This document shows positions 1-5,469 of a DNA stretch of 5,469 bases, in pieces. Below the pieces are notes generated by a model. That model saw only the letters and a list, made by a program, of their open reading frames with translations, was not told where the DNA came from and ran no database searches. This DNA is from Lachnospiraceae bacterium (GTDB lineage: Bacteria; Bacillota; Clostridia; Lachnospirales; Lachnospiraceae), in assembly GCA_014804565.1 (NCBI GenBank), contig JAAUZN010000018.1, forward strand, positions 121,916 to 127,384, read 5' to 3'. The position numbers and the translations under genes were made by a program. How positions within the stretch are numbered: the stretch's first letter is position 1; the number at the start of each line of letters is the position of its first letter.

Positions 1-443
1 TCGATAAGCTGACACAGGCGCCGAACCCGCCATCGGATATCTGGCTGGTGATGGAAAAAGGGGCGGCGAAACGGTTTATGGGGCTGCCAAAAGAGTCAAA
101 GAAATCTTTGCTGCTCAAGGTAAATTGGGATATGAAGATCAGGTACCATTTTCGCAGGGAAGATTTTCACCCGATGCCGGGAGTAGATTCTGTACTGGTG
201 CATTTTGCAGGGAAGACAAGGCCGGATCTTAGCAGAAGCGAATACTATGAATTTCAGAAATTCCTTGAGCGGTCGATGAAATACGGCATATGCGGTAAGG
301 GCGGACCGCTTACCAAAAGGCAGGTGTCGGCAGCGCTGAAACGGGCAGGACTGCCCCATGCTCATGAAGATGGCGTCACGCTTTACATCCAGTGGCTTTG
401 TTTATTCCGATGCTATCGGAAAATGGGAAAGTATATGATATAA
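1..443 (+). CDS. Erm-family 23S rRNA (adenine-N6)-methyltransferase, C-terminal part (5' end outside window)
   Basis: This open frame runs in from the left edge (first whole codon at 3) and gives 146 residues before the TAA at 441-443. Full Erm proteins are about 245-260 residues, so roughly the first 100, including the SAM-binding motifs and the catalytic N-[IL]-P-[YF] motif, lie outside the window. What is visible matches the back half of Erm enzymes: SDIWLVMEKGAAKRF (visible residues 11-25; Erm proteins have a similar IYLIVEYGFAKRL stretch), the FHPMPGVDSVLV motif (55-66; Erm/KsgA FxPxPxVxS), and a C-terminal helical segment with LTKRQ (103-107) followed by SAALKRAGL, like the Erm FTKNQ...LKHAGI segment. 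KsgA/RsmA would carry an NQRRKT-type motif in the C-terminal domain, and none is present. Erm enzymes methylate the N6 of A2058 in 23S rRNA and can block macrolide, lincosamide and streptogramin B binding. Whether this one gives resistance cannot be told from sequence. Any leader-peptide attenuator would be upstream of the window. hflX follows at once. Confidence 0.85.
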   Translation, partial: DKLTQAPNPPSDIWLVMEKGAAKRFMGLPKESKKSLLLKVNWDMKIRYHFRREDFHPMPGVDSVLVHFAGKTRPDLSRSEYYEFQKFLERSMKYGICGKGGPLTKRQVSAALKRAGLPHAHEDGVTLYIQWLCLFRCYRKMGKYMI

Positions 444-444
444 T
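436..444 (+). promoter_or_regulatory. candidate extended -10 promoter for hflX at the end of erm
   Basis: TGATATAAT is a perfect TGn plus TATAAT extended -10 element. It covers the last codons and stop of the erm frame. With 17-bp spacing the -35 position (416-421, TCGGAA) matches TTGACA at only 3 of 6 bases, which extended -10 promoters tolerate. A start about 7 bases downstream (near 451) would give a leader of about 16 nt that just includes the GAAAGGA ribosome binding site. It would exclude the ATG at 443, so it agrees with the 467 start. This is motif matching only, in an AT-rich coding end, so it may be chance. Confidence 0.42.
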
Positions 445-451
445 GGAAAAT

Positions 452-458
452 GAAAGGA
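452..458 (+). promoter_or_regulatory. ribosome binding site that sets the hflX start
   Basis: GAAAGGA lies 8 nt before the ATG at 467, an ideal spacing. The upstream in-frame alternatives are worse: the ATG at 443 has only a weak GGGAAAG 11 nt upstream, and the ATG at 392 lies deep in erm. The protein from 467 starts MEKAFLVGVNL, which is how HflX proteins commonly begin. Confidence 0.75.
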
Positions 459-466
459 TTTTATAT

Positions 467-1756
467 ATGGAAAAAGCATTCTTAGTGGGCGTAAATTTAA
501 ATGACGGAGGCGATTACCTGCTTTCGCTGGAGGAGCTGGGAGAGCTGGCGAAGGCCTGCGATATGGAGGTGGCGGGCAAGGCGGTGCAGGCGCTTCCGGA
601 GGTGCATAAGGCCTTTTACATCGGCACAGGCAAAGTGGATGAGGTAAGGGAGCTTGCCACAGAATGTGACGCAGATGTCATAATTTTCGACAATTCTCTT
701 TCTCCGATGCAGCTTCGCAATCTGCAGGAGCGTCTGGAAAAGCCTGTCATGGACAGGAGCACTCTGATTCTGGATATTTTTGCGAGTCGGGCCAGGTCGC
801 GGGAGGCGAAGCTGCAGGTGGAGGTGGCAAGATTACAATATATGCTGCCCAGACTGGTGGGACTCCACGCCGCACTCAGCAGACAGGGCGGCGGCAGCGG
901 CGCCTTGAGCAACAAGGGTGCGGGCGAAAAAAAGCTGGAGCTGGACAGGAGGGTACTGGAACATCGCCTGACAGAGCTGCGCAGGGAATTAAAGGAAGTG
1001 AGCTCGGAACGCATGACACAGCGCAAGCGCCGCATAGAATCGGGACTGCCGCGGGTGGCGCTGGTGGGCTATACCAATGCGGGAAAATCCACTCTTTTAA
1101 ATGCCATGCTGGATCTGTATGGAAGCGATGAGATCGATGTGGAGGAGAAGAAGGTGATGGAGCGGGATATGCTCTTTGCCACGCTGGACACCACGGTGCG
1201 CAAGATAGAGCCGGAGGAGCATCACGCCTTCTTATTATCCGACACAGTGGGATTCATCCACAAGCTGCCGCACCATCTGGTGCAGGCCTTTCGCTCCACA
1301 CTGGAGGAGGCGAAAGAGGCGGATATCCTGCTTCAGGTGGTGGATTATGCCAATCCCCATTACAGGGAGCAGATCGAGGTGACCAACCGGACCTTGAAGG
1401 AGCTGGGCGCCGACGGCGTTCCCATGCTGTATCTCTATAATAAGGCGGATCTGGTGACGCAGGAGCATTTGCCGGGGCCTTTACCGGCTGTGTCGGGGGA
1501 CAGCATTTATCTTTCTGCGAAGAAGCGGATCGGGATGGAGGAGCTGATCTGTCTGATTGAAGAAAAGCTTTCCGGCGGCTACAGAGAATGTACACTGTTG
1601 ATTCCCTATACGGACGGCAGGGCGGTATCCTATCTCAACGAGAACGGGGTCGTGTACGAGACAGAGTATTTGGAAAACGGGGTGCGCTTGCGGGTCAACT
1701 GTAAGGTGGAGGATTATAACTTTTATCAGAAATATCTGGAGGACAGCAATGGATAA
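467..1756 (+). CDS. hflX: ribosome-associated GTPase HflX
   Basis: A 429-residue protein, the usual HflX length. HflX is a cytoplasmic GTPase of the TRAFAC/OBG-HflX group that binds the 50S subunit and splits 70S ribosomes under stress. In Listeria and mycobacteria HflX relatives contribute to macrolide/lincosamide tolerance. The N-terminal HflX domain is clear: the YIGTGKVDE segment, then DRSTLILDIFASRAR and REAKLQVEVARLQYMLPRL. Next come the glycine-rich linker (RQGGGSG at residues 139-145, ending LDRR at 159-162) and a coiled-coil-prone helix. The GTPase motifs are all present: G1 GYTNAGKS (201-208), switch I FATLDTTVR (237-245), G3 DTVGF (259-263), G4 NKAD (325-328) and G5 SAKK (350-353), followed by a short C-terminal domain. 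Two departures stand out. The linker reads GALSNKGAGEKKLELDRR instead of the common GTRGPGETKLETDRR, and about 11 extra charged residues sit between G1 and switch I. The gene starts 23 nt after the erm stop and overlaps the next gene by 8 nt. An upstream start at 443 would add 8 residues. Confidence 0.96.
   Translation: MEKAFLVGVNLNDGGDYLLSLEELGELAKACDMEVAGKAVQALPEVHKAFYIGTGKVDEVRELATECDADVIIFDNSLSPMQLRNLQERLEKPVMDRSTLILDIFASRARSREAKLQVEVARLQYMLPRLVGLHAALSRQGGGSGALSNKGAGEKKLELDRRVLEHRLTELRRELKEVSSERMTQRKRRIESGLPRVALVGYTNAGKSTLLNAMLDLYGSDEIDVEEKKVMERDMLFATLDTTVRKIEPEEHHAFLLSDTVGFIHKLPHHLVQAFRSTLEEAKEADILLQVVDYANPHYREQIEVTNRTLKELGADGVPMLYLYNKADLVTQEHLPGPLPAVSGDSIYLSAKKRIGMEELICLIEEKLSGGYRECTLLIPYTDGRAVSYLNENGVVYETEYLENGVRLRVNCKVEDYNFYQKYLEDSNG
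1738..1742 (+). promoter_or_regulatory. ribosome binding site of the J/TPR gene inside the hflX end
   Basis: GGAGG lies 6 nt before the ATG at 1749, within the last codons of hflX. The two genes overlap by 8 nt (ATG 1749-1751, hflX stop TAA 1754-1756). Translation of the large protein is therefore probably coupled to hflX but also has a strong site of its own. Confidence 0.75.
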
Positions 1757-1910
1757 AAAACTGGCGTTTCAAATATTGGGAATTCCTGAGACGAAGGAAG
1801 AAGAACAAATCAGACAACGGTATCTTACGCTGTTAAAGGAGACGAACCCGGAGGATGATCCGGATGGGTTCAGACGCCTGCGGGAAGCTTATGAGGAGGC
1901 TGTTCGTCTG
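1749..1910 (+). other. degenerate J-domain coding segment (HPD replaced by NPE)
   Basis: This encodes residues 1-54 of the large protein. Seen: an LGIPET start typical of J domains (LGV.xxA), a basic helix II (IRQRYLTLLK), and helix III (FRRLREAYEEAV, where J domains have FxxLxEAYEVL). The loop between them reads ETNPEDDPDGF. The codons aac-ccg-gag at 1845-1853 stand where His-Pro-Asp is expected. As recalled, DjlB/DjlC-type proteins also carry a variant loop followed by DDPxxFxxLREAYE, so this is probably a family trait rather than decay. Confidence 0.75.
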
Positions 1911-4900
1911 TCTAAGGTGCAGGAAGAGGGAGAAGAGGAGGAACCGCAGGGGGAACTCGATCTGTGGATGAAACGCGTGCGGGAAAATTATCGGGATATT
2001 TTTCTGCGCAGGGATGTGAGCGCCTGGAAGGAGCTGTTCGATGATCCGGTGTGCATAGGCTTTGATACTTTTTTGGAGGCCAGGGGCAGACTTCTTGGCT
2101 ACCTCGCCGGGCATTCTTTTCTGCCTCAGACGGTGTGGCAGCTGATCGATCAGGTCTTTCATGTACTGGACGACTTCGAGGCTTTAAAAGAGGATTTTCA
2201 TGTAAATTTTCTCAGACATATTGAGTACCATGTGCAGACGCCGGATTTTCTGGATTACGGATTGTTTGAGGAGTCGGAAGACGGATATGCGCCGGGGAGC
2301 GACGGGGATACGGACAATTATATCGGAGAATTTTTTCAGATAAAAAATAAATTGGAAGAAAATGAGACGGAGGGCGTTTTACAGGATCTGTCGGATCTGA
2401 AAAGACATGGCCTGTATCACCCTTATGAGGATGTGGAGCGGCTGCGGCTGTTTATCCGGACAGAGGAGTGCGAGCAGGTGCATGAGCTGGCGGAGCAGCT
2501 GATCGAGCGGTACGCCGATGATAACAACGTGCGGATCTGGGCGGGCAGGATCTTTTCTCATACCGGAGAGGAAAAGAGAGCGTACGAACTCTGGGAGGCG
2601 GTTCTTGCCGAGGATCCGGACTATTACATAGCAAAATACTTTGCCATGCATTATTTGGTGGATCAAAAGCAGTGGTATCGGGCGGAAAAGTATCTGGACG
2701 ATCTGATCAGGGTCAACAGGCGGGACGAGGAACTTCTGGAGGTTCGCCAAACTATCGGGCAGGAGCTTGTTCCCATGCTGCAGGAGGCTGTGGCGGAGGG
2801 AAAGGATTTCGAGGACCTTTCCGGCAAGGAGCTGACGCTCTATCTGGGATGGTGTCTCTTTGATCTGGAGCGGTATGAGGATACGCTTGCCTTTGTGGAA
2901 GAACACAAGGAGAGTCTTGACGGAGAGGAAAAGTATTATGAACTCAAAGCGTGGACCTTTTATAAGCTGGAGCGGTATGAGGAGGCCATTCCTGTCTATC
3001 AGACGCATTTGAAAAGTGTGGAGGAGAGTCAGGACGAGGAGGAGAAAAAGGCTTCCAAGGCAGCCCAGAGCCACCGCCTTCTGGGCGTTTGCTTTTACTG
3101 TCTGGAACAGCCTGAGGAGGGAGAGAAGGAGACGCGCATCGCCATCGAGATGGAGCCGGAAGTCAGAATCCGTCTGGATTGTAAACAGTATCTGGCGGAT
3201 CGGTATCTCTCTGCGAAAGATTATGAGAAAGCGACTGAGGTGTGCGATGAGATCCTTTTGGAGGATGAAAACTATTATCCGGCATATCTGGTGCGTCAGG
3301 AGGCCGGCTACCATCTGAGACGGGCACAGCAGGTGGTGGATGATTATTATCGGGCAATAGAGCTCTATGCCGGCTATGACAGACCCTATCTCTATGCGGC
3401 CATGATCTTTTACAATTACAGACAGTATAAGGATGCCTTAGGCGTGATAGAGAGGGCGAGAGAAAATCAGGCAGAGTTTTCTAATAAGCTGCGTTTTCAG
3501 GAGGCGAAGATCCTGCGGATGCTCTCGGAGGATGCGGAGGAAAGAAAAAAGCCAATGGAGATCCTGGATGCGCTTCTCTATGAGACGGAAGAAGATTCCG
3601 GTGAGCTGAAGCAGGAGACGTCTGCGCAGCAAAACGACACACTGGACAGGGCTGAACTCCTCTTTGAGAAGGGGCTTGTGTTTGAGGATGACGGGAAACC
3701 TCTGGAGGCCATCGCTCTGGTGCAGGAGGCTCTGAAGCTGGATCCCGAGGAACCCTATTATCATCTGGCGCTGGGCAATCTTTTAAGGGATACGGAGAAC
3801 TATAAGGACGCTTTGAAGGAATATGAGAAGGTGGAGGAGGTCTACCATCATCCGGAATTTTATTTCGGCATGGGTGTCTGCCACCACGAGGCGGGGGCTT
3901 GGACGGAGGCCATTCAATATTATACCAAGGCGGTGGAACAGGATGAAAACTACCGCGACACAAACCGCAGGCTGTACCAGTGCTATGAGGAGAGATACAG
4001 CAGGGAGTATCGGAGAGCGGACTACGAGCAGGCGCTTAAGTATATCAATAAACAGTTGGAGATCTCGCAGAGCCCCGGTTACCGCTATTGGGACAGAGGA
4101 TATTTATATAGCAGCGGCATGGAGATAGAGGAGGCTGTCGCAGATTATGAAAAGGCGCTGCCGCTGGTTGATGAGGAGGATCGCTATCTCATTTTAGAGA
4201 ATATTGGTTTCGCCTATAAAAAGGGCAGACAGTTTGCGAAGGCTTATGAGTTCTTCAGACGGGCTGTGGAGTGTATGAAGAAGGCAGATGATTCTCCCAG
4301 AGGATATGCGGGGATGACGGAATGCTGTATGAAAATGGGAGACTACGAGAAGGCCATCGCCTGCTGCAAGGAGGGGCTTGCCGCGTTCCCTGCCAATGGA
4401 GGCCTGTGGGAGAACTTAAGCGATTGCTATGCGGAGACGGATCGTCTGCAGGAGGCCATGGAGGTGACGGATACATGGCGTTTCCATACGGGCGGCACAA
4501 AGGCATACTGGAATCAGGTCGCTTTCATTCTTCTGAAAATGGGGAAGGTGCAGGAGAGCCTAGATACCTACAAGAAAGCGAAGGCAGAGTTCATTAAAAA
4601 CGCCGCCGACAAAGAAGAGCTGGCCGGGCTGTATGATAAGTGGGCTGATCGTCTCATGGAGGTGCAAAACTATGCGGAGGCGATAAAGAGATTTCAGGAA
4701 GCCGCCGCTCTCTATCAGGATAACTGGGATATATTTGACTGTGAGTGCGAACTCGCGAAAACCTGCTATCTGCAGGGAGAGTACGAGCAGGCCGAGAAGC
4801 ATGCGAAAAAAGTGTTAGACTGTATCGCGAAGCGGAATACCACGCCGGAGGACTATGTCTCCTATTTCGGCTATGAACCGATCCGGAAGGGGTGGATGGC

Positions 4901-5198
4901 ATGGATCTATCTGGCTCTGGGGCAGAAGGAAAAAGCAAAACGTTTCTTTGAGGAGATGGAAACGGAGCATCCCTGTGCGAGCTGTAAATATACAAAGTGC
5001 TTTGAGTCCTCTCTATGGCTGGGATACTACTACTATTGCGAGAAGGAGTACGAGAAGGCGACGGAGTTGTTTGAGGAGGCGCTCAGAAGAAACGCGGATA
5101 TATTGGAAGCGAAGTTTATGCTGGAGAAGATGAAAACAGGAACAAAAACAGAGGAAACAACCAAAAAGAGATGGAAAGGATTGTTTAGGGAAAAATGA
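1749..5198 (+). CDS. giant J-domain-like/TPR co-chaperone, probable partner of the downstream HscC-type Hsp70
   Basis: A 1149-residue, acidic, soluble protein with no signal peptide or membrane segment. Residues 1-54 read as a J-like domain: FQILGIPET, then EEEQIRQRYLTLLKE, then NPEDDPDGFRRLREAYEEA. The layout is helix II, loop and helix III, but the HPD signature is NPE (33-35). An acidic linker follows (58-66). Residues 70-170 form a helical region with YRDIFLRRDVSAWKELFDDP and LPQTVWQLIDQVF, which resembles from memory the segment after the J domain in DjlB/DjlC-like proteins. From about 260 to 1120 there are roughly twenty TPR-like hairpins. Clear ones lie near 361-428 (two), 477-510, 636-735 (three), 778-810, 852-883, 960-993 and 1087-1120. 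A low-complexity E/Q linker (612-634) divides the array. A Cys cluster (C1076, C1079, C1084) and a basic tail (1130-1149) close the protein. The stop overlaps the Hsp70 start (ATGA). The inferred role is to recruit clients through the TPR superhelix and deliver them to the adjacent Hsp70. Domain calls are firm for TPR, good for the J-like fold, and untested for function. Confidence 0.85.
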   Translation: MDKKLAFQILGIPETKEEEQIRQRYLTLLKETNPEDDPDGFRRLREAYEEAVRLSKVQEEGEEEEPQGELDLWMKRVRENYRDIFLRRDVSAWKELFDDPVCIGFDTFLEARGRLLGYLAGHSFLPQTVWQLIDQVFHVLDDFEALKEDFHVNFLRHIEYHVQTPDFLDYGLFEESEDGYAPGSDGDTDNYIGEFFQIKNKLEENETEGVLQDLSDLKRHGLYHPYEDVERLRLFIRTEECEQVHELAEQLIERYADDNNVRIWAGRIFSHTGEEKRAYELWEAVLAEDPDYYIAKYFAMHYLVDQKQWYRAEKYLDDLIRVNRRDEELLEVRQTIGQELVPMLQEAVAEGKDFEDLSGKELTLYLGWCLFDLERYEDTLAFVEEHKESLDGEEKYYELKAWTFYKLERYEEAIPVYQTHLKSVEESQDEEEKKASKAAQSHRLLGVCFYCLEQPEEGEKETRIAIEMEPEVRIRLDCKQYLADRYLSAKDYEKATEVCDEILLEDENYYPAYLVRQEAGYHLRRAQQVVDDYYRAIELYAGYDRPYLYAAMIFYNYRQYKDALGVIERARENQAEFSNKLRFQEAKILRMLSEDAEERKKPMEILDALLYETEEDSGELKQETSAQQNDTLDRAELLFEKGLVFEDDGKPLEAIALVQEALKLDPEEPYYHLALGNLLRDTENYKDALKEYEKVEEVYHHPEFYFGMGVCHHEAGAWTEAIQYYTKAVEQDENYRDTNRRLYQCYEERYSREYRRADYEQALKYINKQLEISQSPGYRYWDRGYLYSSGMEIEEAVADYEKALPLVDEEDRYLILENIGFAYKKGRQFAKAYEFFRRAVECMKKADDSPRGYAGMTECCMKMGDYEKAIACCKEGLAAFPANGGLWENLSDCYAETDRLQEAMEVTDTWRFHTGGTKAYWNQVAFILLKMGKVQESLDTYKKAKAEFIKNAADKEELAGLYDKWADRLMEVQNYAEAIKRFQEAAALYQDNWDIFDCECELAKTCYLQGEYEQAEKHAKKVLDCIAKRNTTPEDYVSYFGYEPIRKGWMAWIYLALGQKEKAKRFFEEMETEHPCASCKYTKCFESSLWLGYYYYCEKEYEKATELFEEALRRNADILEAKFMLEKMKTGTKTEETTKKRWKGLFREK
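2865..2982 (+). repeat. 16-bp direct repeat spaced by exactly one TPR unit
   Basis: CTGGAGCGGTATGAGG occurs at 2865-2880 and again at 2967-2982. The offset is 102 bp, exactly 34 codons, the length of one TPR. The repeats encode LERYE at residues 373-377 and 407-411, at the turn between helices A and B of two adjacent TPRs. This is internal evidence that the units are TPRs and that neighbouring units may have arisen by tandem duplication. Confidence 0.85.
5187..5191 (+). promoter_or_regulatory. short-spaced ribosome binding site for the Hsp70 gene
   Basis: AGGGA ends only 3 nt before the ATG at 5195, tighter than ideal. A second AAAGGA (5175-5180) is 14 nt away, which is too far. With the ATGA overlap, starts here probably depend on ribosomes finishing the J/TPR gene. 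Confidence 0.5.
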
Positions 5199-5469
5199 TC
5201 ATCGGAATCGACTTGGGAACGACAAACAGTCTGGCGGCTTATTTTACGGAGGATGGCCCTCAGATCATACCGAACCGGCTGGGAAAGAGACTGACGCCGT
5301 CTGTGGTGAGCATGGATGAGGAAGAGCAGATTTATGTGGGTGATCTGGCGGTGGAGAGAGGACTTCTTCATCCCGGCAGCGCCGCCTCTGTCTTTAAGCG
5401 GGATATGGGAAGCGGCAGAAAGTTTCCCCTTCTGCACAAGACCTTTACGGCGGAAGAGCTGTCTTCTTT
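5195..5469 (+). CDS. hscC: Hsp70 family chaperone of the HscC type, N-terminal part (3' end outside window)
   Basis: An open frame of 91 whole codons runs off the right edge. It begins MIIGIDLGTTNSLAAYF, the phosphate-1 ATP-binding motif of Hsp70 proteins (GIDLGTTNS at residues 4-12), and continues with IIPNRLGKRLTPSVVSM (24-40), YVGDLAVERG (47-56) and FKRDMGS (67-73), with the conserved catalytic Lys at 68. The features LHPGSAASVFKRDMGS and the later TFTAEELSS (83-91) recall E. coli HscC (HPDKTAALFKRAMGS, TFNAPELSS) more than DnaK, which has NPxNTxxxxKRLIGR. HscC-type proteins are ATP-dependent cytoplasmic chaperones with specialised J partners, in E. coli DjlC/DjlB. Here the start codon overlaps the stop of the J/TPR gene (ATGA, 5195-5198), which supports a dedicated pair. 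Hsp70 membership is certain. The HscC assignment rests on recalled similarity over the first 91 residues only. Confidence 0.88.
   Translation, partial: MIIGIDLGTTNSLAAYFTEDGPQIIPNRLGKRLTPSVVSMDEEEQIYVGDLAVERGLLHPGSAASVFKRDMGSGRKFPLLHKTFTAEELSS

Noticed and set aside
1..443. KsgA/RsmA 16S rRNA dimethyltransferase
   Set aside because: It shares the FxPxPxVxS motif but lacks the NQRRKT-type C-terminal signature. The LTKRQ...LKRAGL segment fits Erm.
392..466. Earlier in-frame starts for hflX at 392 and 443
   Set aside because: 392 lies within erm and has no ribosome binding site. 443 forms a TAATG junction but has a weak, distant site. 467 has GAAAGGA at 8 nt and gives the usual HflX N-terminus.
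3096..3107. CxxC (C448-C451) as a metal site
   Set aside because: It sits within a TPR helix A with no further Cys/His nearby, so it is probably coincidental.
2379..3314. 311-codon open frame on the - strand inside the J/TPR gene
   Set aside because: It lies wholly antisense to a convincing TPR coding region. Its Leu/Ile-rich composition is what antisense reading of Glu/Lys-rich helices gives (GAG reads CTC). No ribosome binding site or recognisable domain was seen.
3481..3963. 160-codon Pro/Ser-rich open frame on the - strand
   Set aside because: Antisense shadow of the TPR region; low-complexity composition and no family resemblance.
5033..5437. 134-codon - strand frame across the J/TPR-hscC junction
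   Set aside because: It overlaps the clear Hsp70 N-terminus and the end of the TPR gene in antisense, with no supporting motif.
1..5469. CRISPR arrays, tRNA/rRNA genes, insertion sequences, attachment sites
   Set aside because: No regularly spaced repeats apart from TPR coding periodicity, no cloverleaf-like or rRNA stretches, and no transposase or inverted-repeat ends were seen. The window is almost fully protein coding.

Overview
The window is about 50% G+C, entirely coding on the + strand, and has no intergenic gap longer than 23 bases. The gene order, strong GGAGG/AAAGGA-type ribosome binding sites, and the protein sequences suggest a chromosomal segment from a gut-type Gram-positive anaerobe of the Clostridia (Lachnospiraceae-like). 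That placement is inferred from sequence style and recalled homologues, not from a search.

Layout: (1) the 3' part of an Erm-family 23S rRNA adenine N6-methyltransferase gene (1-443; the 5' end lies before the window). (2) hflX, a ribosome-associated/ribosome-splitting GTPase, best started at 467 and ending at 1756. A perfect extended -10 element (TGATATAAT, 436-444) lies at the erm/hflX junction and may drive hflX separately. (3) A large 1149-residue protein (1749-5198) with a degenerate J domain at its N-terminus, a conserved-looking helical segment, and then about twenty TPR-type helical hairpins. (4) The first 91 codons of an Hsp70 gene of the HscC type (5195 to the window end).

The genes are packed as one transcription unit: erm to hflX with 23 nt between stop and start, hflX to the J/TPR gene with an 8-nt overlap, and the J/TPR gene to hscC with a 4-nt ATGA overlap. 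Two functional themes meet here. The first pair acts on the ribosome: rRNA methylation at the macrolide site, and ribosome splitting/rescue by HflX. The second pair looks like a dedicated chaperone module: a divergent Hsp70 and a giant J-like TPR co-chaperone/adaptor. It recalls the HscC-DjlC(DjlB) pairing of Escherichia coli, but the co-chaperone has the usual HPD signature replaced by NPE and carries a very long TPR superhelix. That module is the most interesting part of the window.
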